Below, piece by piece: positions 23,801 through 35,402 of a stretch of DNA of 64,000 nt. The notes under the pieces were generated by a model. It searched no databases and had not been told where the DNA came from. It saw nothing but the letters and a program-made list of their open reading frames with translations. Both the position numbers and the translations under genes were made by a program. This stretch comes from Petrosia ficiformis. Taxonomy: Eukaryota > Porifera > Demospongiae > Haplosclerida > Petrosiidae. The stretch lies in the NCBI GenBank assembly GCA_947044365.1, contig OX345637.1, forward strand, positions 3,582,501 through 3,646,500, in the 5' to 3' direction. The first letter of the stretch is position 1. Every line of letters begins with the position of its first letter.

Positions 23801-25100
23801 GTTAATTAGTACTGAAATAGTATACTACAATAACTGTAGTGGAATTTAATTGCTACAATTTCACAGGTCAATACAACTCAATCAATAAACTATTTTGGCA
23901 ACCAGAAACAATATCACTCATCTTCAGCATTTGATCAGACTTTTCAAGTAACAGATGGATACTGTCAAAAACTGAAAAGAGATGACCTTCAGCACACACA
24001 GGTACAAATATTGGGATCAGGATTACAAAGCCTGTCATTTGAAGGAAGAAGAAGTTAATGATATGCTTTCAAATGGAAGTATAGATCAATGAGTTATTTC
24101 ACTTCCTGTACAAAATGGGTGATCAGCGAGTGTTTATAATATGAGCATTGATCATATCATCTTCCTCCAAATAGTTTTTTGGATCTAACATCATCATTTA
24201 AGTTATCCAAACAGTATTAATTATACAGTATATAAGAGAATTGGTGTAACCATAGTAACTGATTTGCATAGTTAATTTACTGAAAGAATGATGTATGCAT
24301 TTTATTATTATACAAACATTATCAATTAAGTGCATGCAGCCTCTTTTTGAGTGGTATACTATACTGAATTATACAGTCAAACAATTCTATATAGTCAAAC
24401 AATTTCACAAATGTTCTATTATATTACACGTATATATATTTATATAATTATATATAATATATATATACATATATATATATCCCGATACAGCGAAACATCA
24501 AAGTAAACCACAGGTTTATAAATCAGATATAGTCAGATATAAAACCTGCCGTCGAAACAGACTACAAAAAAACAACGCTTATCTTCTCCAAAGTGCCTAC
24601 AAAAAAGTAGGAGAAGCATCAGACATCAACAAAGGTTTTGTCTTTCGTAAAATATATTAATTATAACACGCCTACTCGTGCTATATCAGAATTATAATCA
24701 CCTCGCCCTCGGGCCTACGACCCTCGTGCTCAGTGATCATGAATCTGATATAGCACTCATAGGGTGTTATAACCTATATATATAATATTATAATATACAT
24801 ACATGTATAATTATATGATACATGTGAAAGTGGTATTTCTCTAATATTCTGACACCTTTGCACTAGCTACAACTAGTTTATACATATGTATGAATTACTA
24901 CACATAATTATATTAACTATTATTCTGTATAGGGTCTCGATGTACATGCAGAAGAACAAGCCAAAAGTGTGCCTATCCTCTCTAATTCCATATATGGACA
25001 TCGAGCACCGTTAGAATACCCAACTCGGGAGCATGTTCGTGTTGCTGTAGTCAGGAGAGAGTTTTATCGATCATGTGGGACAAGTATTAATGCTCATTGA
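17892..25100 (+). CDS. Small three-exon protein of unknown function
   Basis: Exons 17892-18047, 23867-24001 and 24933-25100 are all in phase 0 with GT-AG borders, giving 152 aa. The start MAYPGEGYKMSNYGYKTYTP is chosen because it is the first ATG and leads directly into the frame. Exon 1 has a charged helical segment (PEQIKEVWRESTARESKIAE). Exon 3 encodes a more conserved-looking block, IYGHRAPLEYPTREHVRVAV followed by VRREFYRSCGTSINAH. There is no signal peptide or membrane segment. I do not recognise the family. The compact, basic, Tyr/Arg-rich C-terminus and modular length are reminiscent of small ciliary microtubule proteins, but this is only an impression. The first intron is 5.8 kb and packed with repeats. 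The stop at 25100 is 407 bp before the LGR start on the same strand. Confidence 0.72.
18375..18808. repeat. Minisatellite, about 32-bp unit (CATGTTCTGCTGAACCATAG)
   Basis: About 13 units of ggaccatgttctgctgaacc followed by atagggtctag in intron 1 of the gene at 17892. Single units also occur at about 19025-19075 (gaaccatagggtccagagat) and 29222-29242. An inverted junction inside the array gives a perfect palindrome at 18667-18733. Confidence 0.92.
18667..18733. repeat. Perfect 33-bp-arm palindrome inside the minisatellite
   Basis: Bases 18667-18699 are the exact reverse complement of 18701-18733, with one base (18700) between. The palindrome is formed by two array units in opposite orientation. 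Confidence 0.95.
20630..20800. repeat. Interspersed repeat (GTACTTCAAATGTA family)
   Basis: Blocks such as ttaataaggtgat, tgtacttctaatgta, ttgaagtacagtgtag and the following cactcaca recur in reverse orientation at about 39560-39730 and 55950-56140. This looks like another short mobile element family of about 170 bp. Confidence 0.6.
22550..23170. repeat. Minisatellite of CACTCTGGATACATA and CATGTGCATGTAGTA blocks
   Basis: Six or more units of roughly 55-60 bp lie at 22550-22905, then the hAT-like MITE, then further units (23072-23170). Short frames open on both strands here are repeat artefacts. Confidence 0.88.
22910..23070 (+). mobile_element. hAT-like MITE (CAGGGGTGTGGAAA family), 161 bp
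   Basis: Ends are CAGTGGTGTGGAAA and TTTCCACACCCCTG. The flanks are a perfect 8-bp duplication, catacagt at 22902-22909 and 23071-23078. It inserted into a minisatellite whose units resume on the right side. No coding capacity. Confidence 0.92.
24661..24772. mobile_element. Foldback element with about 28-bp imperfect inverted ends
   Basis: The left end tataacacgcctactcgtgc, running on into tatatcaga, and the right end tctgatatagcactc, running on into atagggtgttata, are inverted copies with a few mismatches. The middle is GC-rich (cctcgccctcgggcctacga). It is surrounded by AT microsatellite and lies in intron 2 of the gene at 17892. Confidence 0.65.
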
Positions 25101-25507
25101 GTGTAGTCATGAACAGATATTTTATTCCGTATTATTAGTGTATTAATAAATGATATATGATATGATTGTTATCATTTGTTATATTGTGAAATAACTAATC
25201 CAGGAGGTGTGTTTATCTCGTGTTATAATAGTGTTGCTATGACTAACACTCCCACTTGGCCAAACAAAGTAAATCGGCAAAATAACATATGTCTCCTATT
25301 TCGCTACTCGGATTATAAAATCAGATTTGTGTAGCTTGGAAGTCTAAATTAGATGCGCATAGATAAACTGAGATCTTGAGCACGGCTCAGTCTTGGAAGT
25401 CAAAAGATAATTGCATACAGCATATACGAAGGTTAGCTAATAGTTGTTCAATGTGTATAATCATAATGTTATTTCTTTCAACACCAGCTAATGCAAGATA
25501 CTGCACA

Positions 25508-26620
25508 ATGAAGAACAGTTCTTCATATAATCGTTCATTGCTAATCATATTCGAGCTGTTTCTTATACTACTCACTTTACCTAATCAGAGTTCTGCCAAC
25601 TGTACTGTCTTTCGTGAACACAAATGTATATGCTTTGAACATTCCATAGACTGTATTGCATCGAGCTCAATACCTTTTGATGAGTTTCCATTGACTGGTG
25701 GAGTATTTCCTAATGTTGGGACTCTGTGAGTTGTAATGTGTTCTAAACTAAACAAGTGTTTGTTTTGCATGTCTTCCTCTGCAAGCAATTTCATTCTAGA
25801 TAATTGATGAGCTTTCATTTTTATTTACAGTTGTTGTTTATATATAGCTGTGGTTGCAAACCAATCATTCTGAGTTTCTTGACACACAAACTAAACCAAT
25901 CCTAGAAATTATAGCTATGATTCCATGCTTAATATGCAACTAGATTGTCACAGAGAGAACTGCAATCCGTTTTAAATATTCAGACACATAACTATTATTA
26001 TGCATGTTTTCATGTTACTATAACATTCTGGAGTTATAAAATGTCACATTTTCATTGTCTACCTTCATAAATATTCTCTCTCAATAATGACCAGACTACT
26101 GCTGCATGTACATGTGTTATATATTCTCGCTAATGACAAAACTACTGCTACATGTACGTGCACATGTACATAATCATTTCATAAATAAGTGGTATTTTGC
26201 TAAAGAGACCTGAATGATTGAGTAACATTTTATTTGTTTTCGCCGATCAATGATAATTTTATTAACCAAATGTTTGTCTACTAATTATGGTATATAATAA
26301 TTTTTAGAATACTAAAATAACAAAATTTAGCAAAAAGATATAAAGTAATGTCTCCTTGCTCATTCGTCTGAAGATTATATCTGGTGAAGACCATGTAGAC
26401 ATAAGTTTGTGTGTACATTGTCATGGTAGCTCAGTAATACTATTATTTGTGTGCCTGTAGTTTATATAAATGATTTGTTATCACAGTGAGATTATGGCAT
26501 GTTCAACACTGCTTGACAGCCCAAGTCAACAGTCTATCAAATATAGAATCAAACAACTATATTAGTACATCTTTGCCATAAATAATTATAACATATTTCC
26601 ATGTAGGTCTTAATTGCCTT

Positions 26621-26669
<49 letters not shown>

Positions 26670-29600
26670 TATTCATTTTTATCAATGTTCATATGATATA
26701 ATTGTTGCTTTTATTTTCCATAGTGTTATTGAGAACGGCAGATTCACTATCATTAATTCATCACATCTGGCACAGTTTCCTGCATTAACAACATTGTGAG
26801 TATTAAATGTTTTCTGATAATAATACATGTAGATAATGGATCTTATACTGCTGATATTCAACCAATCATTAGTCGCATTGCTTATGTAATTAATAGCCCA
26901 TTGGCTTACATTCTAGTGAAATCATTAGTAGCTATTGTACATGTAGCTGATCGATTTCAGTAGGTCATTGATATGATCCTACATGTACTTGCAAGAGTCA
27001 TATTTTATAGAGCTTATGTTTTATGAAGTGTGGTCATTAATATGATCCTACTTACATTCTGCTTGAGTAATAAAAAGCAGTGCCAAATAACTGTGATTGT
27101 AAACAGAACATGCCCTGTTATTTTTTAATTAATATTTACTGTAAGGCTAGGTTAACGCAAACCCTTGCATTGTGTCTGTAGCATTGTGATAAAATTCTGA
27201 AAACCGATTGGTCAAACACAATGCAGCTGATGCAAAGATGGAATCAGATCCTATCCTTGCATTACATAGCATCTGATGACGTTGAAGGAAGCGTATCATG
27301 CTTACAATACATTGACACACACACAAAGAAATGCAAGGCTTTGTGTCAATATATGAACCAGTCTTTAATGAAGGCCATCATGACTTAAAGTATACCCAAA
27401 CATATAAATAGTTAAATACTTTTTCACAGAGAAATCGTACATGGCAGCTTGGAAATGATAACTGAAGATGCTTTGCTTCAACTTCCAAATATCAAAACTA
27501 TGTAAGTCTATAGTCAGTTTCTCATATTATGCAATGGAGATTATTAAATTGTTAAAGTAGATTCTTGTTGAGTTTAAACTGAACTTATTATAAATTCGTG
27601 ACTTAAAGGAATGTTCATGTGCCAGTATCAGGGGTGTGAATACACTGCCAGACATTTTGGCCTATTTTCATCTCTCTTGTCCTGCTCCCCTCAGTTTCAA
27701 TTTACCGGACATTCACTAGATTTATTGGACAATGTCCTGCATGACTGGCTGTTTCCACATCACTATCCAGTACTGGTCCAATCAACATGATGACCACACT
27801 GTATACATAGAAAAAGTGGTAATTGTCCTATGCATATGTACAAGATACATTTTCCATAGTAATTTTGTCATGAATTTATAATGAGCTAGGTCAACTCTAC
27901 TTCAGTACATGGATGTTGTAAAATCTTGATGTGAGCTTTAATGTGTGGTTCTCTGTTATTCAGCTAACTTAAAAATTAATTTTGAAGCTAAATAACAATT
28001 GTATCACATGTCAATATTAACCCTTTCTTGCATTTCATGTAAACCGATTACATAAAAAATGAATTCAGAATTATAGGTATCAGTTTTCTGATTGGTATCG
28101 TGTTTATTATTTGATATGTATAAATAGAAATTACAACATCTGTAGCACTAGAACTTTGTAAACATGTAGTCAGTAGAGACACATATTTTACATAGTTGGT
28201 GTTTATCAAAGTGTAGCCATTAATATTATCCTACTTACATTTCTGCCTGCGTAAGGACCAGTATCAAATAACTATGATAGTCATTCAAGCATCCATTGTG
28301 AATGCTTTTATGTATTGTATTATATTGTGTTACTCCATTATTATCTTTCTCTATCAGTCAACTTGATCATAACAGACTCACCACATTTCCAACTATTGCT
28401 TCTCTCCAGCTACTTACTAGAGTGTGAGTTAATTCTGTGTGGTTGTATATCCAAAATGCATTCATACTATAGGACACCAGCTTGTATATATAAAAGCAAT
28501 TCATAATTTCATGTACTGTAATTAATGAATGCACTCGCAGTGCAGAACCCTCGCCACAAGTGTGATTTGGGAAACAAGAATGATTCAATAATGACAAGAA
28601 AATAACTGCAGACAATATTTGACTATTATTACAATTATTATACTTTACACTCCAAGTCCTACCAAGAGTACATAATTGTGTCTGCAACTTGTGAAAACGT
28701 ACTGAAATTAATTAATCACCTCTATCACGTGTTTAGTACGGGCATGCACGTATAACGTATGTGCGCGCCCATAATTGTAGGTGGAGCTAGTTAGGAAGCT
28801 ATCTTGCATCAATGGATGTAGTATCCACTACCTCGATTGTTTTGGTGGTTTGAAGGGTTTCTTGGCTAGCGACAGTCATGAAACAGGATCACTTGTGTTT
28901 GTGTGTCCATATTTACTCATGTTATTGCCCTCGTTTCATCTTAAAGTAGTGAAACGGTAACTGTGAGTTATAAAAATTGTCATAACTTTAGAACCAAAAG
29001 GTTTTAGAAGAATTCCTACGTTATTTTTTTTCCTTGTATAATTTGAAGTCTACTAGTACCCCGTTTGAAATGTCAATGTTTTTATTTTTCCAGAAAAAAT
29101 GCTAACAGACACACAGACAGACAAAACGATTACCGTACCCTTCCACCTACGCTACACGGCGAGGGTAAATATACATAGTATTATTATTGATTAAATTCCT
29201 GAATTGTTGCTCCATTGAGTCTAAGCTCAATCATAGGGTCTAGCAGTTGATACAGTTCAGTTAATTATATAGTAATCTACCCACCTTCCCAACAAGCCAG
29301 CCATGTGTGGCTCAATTGTCAAGTGATTATATCATTGTATGTTCCTCTTTGTAAAAAAATTCATTGACTAATTCCTGGAGATAGGTATATTCATTGTTAA
29401 TTAATATTAAAGGTCATTCACTTTCACCTCAACAAAAATGTCCATAACTTTGACTTGAACTATATTATGTGTCATCGCATCCTAATTTTGAGGTCATTGT
29501 GAATGTGAACTGGTCCATGTCAATTAACCCCAAGAACATAGTATAATTATCATTATTATAATAATTATTATATCTCTTTCTTTAGTGAAGTTCAAAATAA

Positions 29601-32600
29601 TAGAATTAAGTCCATAGAATATGAACAGGTGAAAGGATGTTTCGAACTAGTAGAGATGTGAGTATAGGTTTAATTTTATAAACTCAGGAATTAATAATTA
29701 ACTAGTGGAAGTAACTATCAATGTATTAATCATTGTTTGTATTTGTTTGTAGCAATCTTAATAACAATCAACTGAAAGTCTTAACAAATCGTACCTTTCG
29801 AGACTCTTGCAAGCTAAATGAAATGTAAGCTATAACACAAACATGTGTAATTGTGTATGTATGGAACTATGTATTTAGTACACATTATGTATGTATGTGT
29901 GTGTGTATGTATGTGTGTGTGTATGTATGTAAGTATGTGTGTATATGTGTATGTATGTATGTATGTGTGTATGTATGTAAGTATGTATATATATGTGTAT
30001 GTATGTGTGTATGTATGTAAGTATGTATGTATATGTGTACATGTATGTATGTATGTATGTATATGTGTATGTGTGTATGTATGTGTGTATCTGTGTAAGT
30101 ATGTATATATATGTGTATGTATGTATGTATGTGTGTATGTATGTAAGTATGTATGTATATGTGTATGTATGTATGTATGTGTGTGTCTATGTAAGTGTAT
30201 ATAAATATGCGTATGTGTGTGTGTCTGTTTACAGGTACATGTATGTATATAACTATGTATAAATACTTAAATACATCATGTATCTAAATAATATGATAAT
30301 ATCAATGGACTGTAATGTGTATGTGTGTTTGTGTATGGCAGATGACATACCTACGAAAGAGATAACACCGTACCTTTCTTAAATTGAAATTCTTAAGCAA
30401 TTCACAAATTATAAAGAAAGATGAGAGCTTAGCCATTGTGTTTACTTAGTTCAGTAACATCTATAAACTCCTATGAGACAATCTAAGTATGTATACATAC
30501 ATGCAATATTTAATTTTAGGATTGCATTTGATATGTAGACATATATTATGGTATGTATGGTATGTATGGTATGATCATGAATATGTTTATAATACACATT
30601 GTGTAGTGTTTACTTTACTGTATATATGTACATGTGTATTTGTATGAATATATTTGATGCTGTTTATAGTGATAATGCAGTGTTCTGCCCATATGTTTAG
30701 AGTAGAGATTGGATTCTAACTGGCATTTAGTGCAGTTTATCCAGTATATACTTAATTCTGTCTCAGTAGCCTATATATGTATTATCTGAGAGGTGGTTAA
30801 CTTGTGCTGAGAGGTGGTTAATTCATGCTGAGTGGTGGTTATTCCCAACCAGTGCCAACACAGAACAATGGATAATGTAAATCTGCAGCATGATTTTATA
30901 AATAAGTTTTATTTGCAGATTTCTGCTAGCCATTGGCTTTCTCAAATATTTAAAATGAATATCCGACCATTTTGAGCATATAGGCATTACATAGCTGATC
31001 AAAATTCAGCAATTTGTGAGACTATTTATTGATCTGATCTGTGTATTAAAATTGTTATTGTAATTACAAGTGTGTTATTATCTGTCTACTTTAAATATTA
31101 TTTTAGTAATGCGTCTCGTAATGAAGAGCTACGACTCATTGAAGATGATTTTTTTGTTGGATTGAACATTAGAACTTTGTAAGTGTATTAATTACATTAT
31201 TATTAAATCATACATACATGTATCATGAATAATAATTTGGATTACTGTAAACTTCAATTAGGTACTGTATGTATAACTATATACTGTATGACCATGTTTA
31301 TCAAAGGCTCATACTGTACAGGAAGCCAATGAAATTGAAAATGGCATGTAAGGGTATAATTCCTTATATAATATAGAAACCCCAGCATACCACTAATATA
31401 GTACCTATACACATACACTCTAGTTACTTTGATTTTCGCTACCTGTAGAAAATGATCAAAAGGCATCTTTTTAATTATATTTGATACCTCAAAATGATTG
31501 AGCATTCATTTAATTAAAGGCACTCAGGTAATTAGCATATTCATGAGTAACCACTTCTAAATACTACAAAACTCTACTTACAGAAGATGTGCTTAGTTAC
31601 TTTTGATAGTCTTGCTGATATATACACACAGAGCTGATGTTATGTTGATAGTATTTCCATTTTGAAGCAATTGTGTGTTGTGTTTTTTAGCTACACAAAG
31701 AGATAACTGATTTGAGGAATCTACCACAGTTATGATATGAAACTTGGTTTATTCTCATCACATATCTGAACTTACTACATAGCAATGATCTCCTTTTTTT
31801 AAAATACAGCTTATAGGATCTCTGAACGAGTATTTCAGTATTTAAAATGTACTATGGCTCAAAAACAAACAGAAAAATCGGACCGTTGCCAAACACTTCA
31901 CTGGTTTAGCTACTGGTTTTAAATGTTTCAGAGCAATAAAGTGTGTGGATAATTAGAACAAGTTACCAAAAATTATACTAGGACAGTAATCAGAAATGTA
32001 TAGCGATTAATAAATATGCTAATTACCCAAGTGCCACTTTAAGTATATAATATCAGGTAGATGTAATCCTGGCAATATCTAAAGATGGAAAATATTTTAT
32101 TTTTTTGCAGGGATTTTTCGTATACAGCAATTTCAAAGTTCCCAACAAATGGTTTGAGGAGGCTTACAGAACTGAATTTATATGGCTGTAAAGATTTAAA
32201 AGTGTTTCCAAATGCAATTGGAAATTACGATCCTGAGCTTTGTACTAATGTAACATTTCCCTTCTTGAAGAAAGTAATGTTTGAATATCACGCTCATTGC
32301 TGTACATATAGCCGTACAAAACCTTTGAAAATCTGTCCTAAAATAGTAAACGGGAAATGCAATGACACAATTATCACGCTTACTGGTTCTATTGGAGTGT
32401 CCAATAATACTGTAAACTATGTTTGTATCAATGCAACTGATGGCACCTCTGTAAGTGGATACACACCAACTGATGGTGAGATTTATACACTCTCCGAACT
32501 ATGCCTTCTTATTCCATATTGTTTTGATAATCGTTGTCATGACAACTGTATAAATGATCCAGGATTTAGTGGATCAGGTGATTTTGTAGGAATGGCTTGT

Positions 32601-35402
32601 ATTGTGGAATCTAATGTATTTCCGACTCCGTCACCTTCCCTCTCATCTTCAGAAACGTTTGTTACATCACTAATAGAAGTATCATCATCATCAAATATAT
32701 TCAGTATACTTCATACTACTATCTGTTGGAGTGGAAGTGTAATTATTTCTTCCACACCAAGCACAATAGTTCAGTCTCCCACACCTACCATTTCTGAATC
32801 ACCAATAAATTATGAAGAATGCCCTACTGTTGAGTGTGCTGATTGTGTAGTTGAGGAATGCATGGATATGTCTTGTAGTGATTATGTTCCTTATTGTGAA
32901 GCTCAAGAGAAGAAAAGAAAGAAGAGGCTAGTTGATGAAATTCTATGCTCTACCATTGACGTGACGTTGACACCGAAAATTAATGTTCTATGTTCCACAA
33001 CTGTACAATTCACAGTTCCTACGCCAACCGTAACCTCAACCTCAAGTTCACCCTCTCCCTCACCAACAGAATGTCCTGAAAGTAACACTGTTTGTCAGGA
33101 CTGTGTAGTAGAAGAGTGCATGGAACCTCATTGTAACGAATTTCAAGTTTATTGTGACAATGAAGACAGGAGAAGAAGAGAAATTACTCTCTGCTCTTCA
33201 CAAGAATATCCTTGTGTGTCTTTTTCATTGGCCTGTCTCTCTCCCTCTCCCTCTACCTCCACCTCATTTACAACTACTACTGCATTCCCAACACAAACTC
33301 CAGAGAGTGAATGCCCAGATGGAGATACTGATTGTCAGGATTGTGTTACAGAAGAATGTGTTCGCAATGAATGTGCCATGTATCAATCAATCTGTGATGC
33401 CCAAAAAAGGAAGAGAAGAAGAAGGAATGAGGAAAGTGATATAGATTCCGCAAAATGTTCTGTGACTGCAATTATAGGAAATTGCATTTCTGAAAATCCT
33501 CCTCAGCCTAGTTCTACTATTACTACCATTAGTAGTATTACTCCAATACCTCCACCCTCCTCTTCTACAGTGGCTCCTCTTGCCTGTACACCAGATATAT
33601 TTCTTTCCAATCCATGTGAAGCGTATGTGGAAGTGGATGAGTATACGGAATGTTCCCCAGGTAATGATCCTTTCAATCCATGTTTTGATATACTTGATGA
33701 TGACATTCTTCGTGGTGCAATATGGATTGTTATACTTATAGCAATAGGAGGCAACTCACTTGTAATTAGTGTTACAATCCTCCATTGGATTTATCGATAT
33801 CGTTCTAGTCGCAAAGAGCCTCATTTATTGTACGTACTTTATCTCAATCTAGCTATGGCCGATCTTTTTATGGGCATATATTTGCTAACAATAGCAGTAG
33901 TGGATGTTGAAACCAAAGGCAGTTACTCTGAAAAAGCTATTGCTTGGCAAACAGGTCATGGATGTCGCTTTGCTGGTTTCTGCGCTATTGTTTCCAGTAT
34001 ATTGTCAGTGTATACTTTATTAGTGATAACCGTTGAGCGTGTTTACTCAATAAAATTCTCGCTTCAAAGAAAGCATTTCAAAAAACATTGGGTATGTTTT
34101 TTCATGATCATTGGCTGGGTTATTGGAATATCACTTGCTGTGTTACCAATGGTTGGTTTGAGTAGCTATGAAAGAGTAAGTATCTGTCTACCCTTTGAAT
34201 CACGTGAAATTGAAGATAAAGCATACATTGCTACTATCCTAGTACTAACTGGTATAGCTTCATTTGTAATTCTATTCAGTTATGTTTATCTATTTTATAT
34301 CGTCGCTTGTGGTACTCGCAAAAAGAATCTGCATGGATCACTTACAGCACGAGAAGAGTTGAAATTAGCTTTACGAATGAGTTTACTTATAGTTACTGAC
34401 TTTATGTGTTGGGGTCCCATTGCCTTCTTTGGCTTAACAGCTGTGTTTGGACAGCCATTGATTGGAATCAAGGCTTCAAAAGTGCTAATAGTTTTCGTGT
34501 TTCCACTTAATTCATGTTTGAATCCAATACTGTATTCATTTTCAACTAGACTTTTCAGACAAAACGTGAAAAATTTATTCGACAAATGTGGGCTGTGTAC
34601 AACTTGCAAACATTATCTCAAGACTCAGCATTCAACTGGATATATTCAGAACTCCACACAGTCAAGAGATGAACCTCACTATCATAGTCGACGAAGGAGT
34701 ACACAAATCAGCGTTATGTCTCGTCTACTCTCAATTAGTTCTTCTTTCGGAGGTGATGGCTCGAGAAGAGGAAGCGCTTTTAGTGGTAGTTCAGAAGAAG
34801 GAAGCAGTATATTCAGATCTAGTACCCCACCCCCTCCAATTGATGGCCTTCCAAACCGTACTTCAAAAGACCGCAGGATCAGTCAGGTTAGTCTATCTGG
34901 TCAATTGAATGTGTTGCCAGAAGAAGATGAGGATACTGTCATTACTAATGAAGATGCAGTAATCTATAATCGAAGCAGAAATGCGTCATCTGATTCTTCT
35001 TTTGATCTCCAGTTAAATTATGTTTCTCATTATATTGGCAATGGTGATTGTAGACATGATGACTATAGTGATGAAAAAGTGCTTCAGTTGGAATCTACTG
35101 TTAACAGAAATGGACTGAAGATTAAACAGACAAATTTGACTGAGGTTGACAACCAATCCAAAGATGGTCGTGAATCTGCTACGAATCCACGGCGACAAAG
35201 TTTACCAACAATCTTAGATGTTCAAGAGAATTATGATGACTTTGAAACTGAAGACAGTAGTAGTCGGCAGAATGTACTTTACAATGCATATACAGGTGAC
35301 GATGAAGACGATGGATTCATTATGAGAATAATCGAAAAGGGAACTATTATTAACCAAAATTCTCAAAACGAAACTCAAGAACAGGAGGTTACCTTCATGT
35401 AA
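25508..35402 (+). CDS. Leucine-rich-repeat GPCR (LGR, glycoprotein-hormone-receptor class) with unusual hinge
   Basis: Eight exons: 25508-25725, 26724-26795, 27430-27501, 28358-28423, 29586-29657, 29753-29824, 31107-31178 and 32111-35402. All internal junctions are phase 2. The joined frame is 3936 nt (1311 aa). Six LRR exons are 66-72 nt, one repeat per exon, as is classic for LGR genes. The start MKNSSSYNRS begins a signal peptide ending at SSA-NC. An LRRNT cysteine cluster follows, then about 8 LRRs. Hinge: EYHAHCCTY matches the LGR HCC motif. Next come three Cys-rich modules (about residues 450-670), then ECSPGNDPFNPCFDIL before TM1. The 7TM domain spans about 749-1028 with GNSLVISV, LNLAMADLFMGIYLL, WQTGHGC, VERVYSI in place of DRY, SSYERVSICLP and NPILYSF. 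The 283-aa Ser-rich tail has many arrestin/kinase-type sites. LRR number suggests type A, but type B cannot be excluded. An upstream ATG at 25451 is in frame. Confidence 0.9.
26618..26668. repeat. (TA)n microsatellite in LGR intron 1
   Basis: About 22 consecutive TA dinucleotides, shortly before the second LGR exon. Confidence 0.95.
27629..27765 (-). mobile_element. hAT-like MITE (CAGGGGTGTGGAAA family), 137 bp
   Basis: Starts CAGGGGTGTGAAT and ends TTTCCACATCACTA, in the reverse orientation. Flanks gccagtat and tccagtac match at 6 of 8 positions, an aged target duplication. It lies in an intron of the LGR gene. Confidence 0.78.
28535..29168. mobile_element. Possible element bounded by ACCCTCGCC / GGCGAGGGT
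   Basis: The stretch from gcagaaccctcgcc to cggcgagggtaaat has short (9-bp) inverted ends. It is less repetitive and more GC-rich than its surroundings, with gtgcgcgccc near 28760 and ttaccgtacccttccaccta near 29130. It lies in an LGR intron. I see no coding frame. It could be a decayed transposon, but the evidence is weak. Confidence 0.35.
29410..29515. repeat. Interspersed element (AAAGGTCATTCAC family)
   Basis: Blocks aaaggtcattcac, tccataactttga, catcctaattttgaggtcatt and gaatgtgaac are shared with 4562-4770, 41725-41952 and 53043-53375. The two ends (tcattcacattca against tgaatgtgaac) are inverted, which suggests a MITE family. Confidence 0.65.
29885..30215. repeat. (GTAT)n / (GT)n microsatellite
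   Basis: About 330 bp of tgtatgta repeats in an LGR intron. All-Tyr/Val/Cys/Met open frames here are artefacts. Confidence 0.95.
30678..30860. mobile_element. Repeat with inverted GCAGTGTTCTGCC-like ends, copy 1
   Basis: Starts gcagtgttctgcccatatg and contains the same taattctgtctcagtagcct and gaggtggttaa tandem block as the copy at 47467. Lies in the LGR gene intron before exon 7. Confidence 0.65.

Noticed and set aside
25376..25507. Longer N-terminus for the LGR protein
   Set aside because: The frame upstream begins without ATG; the ATG at 25508 gives a better signal peptide, although the in-frame ATG at 25451 cannot be fully excluded.
32903..33754. Frames antisense or out of frame within the LGR last exon
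   Set aside because: Shadows of the 7TM receptor coding sequence in low-complexity Ser/Pro/Arg regions.
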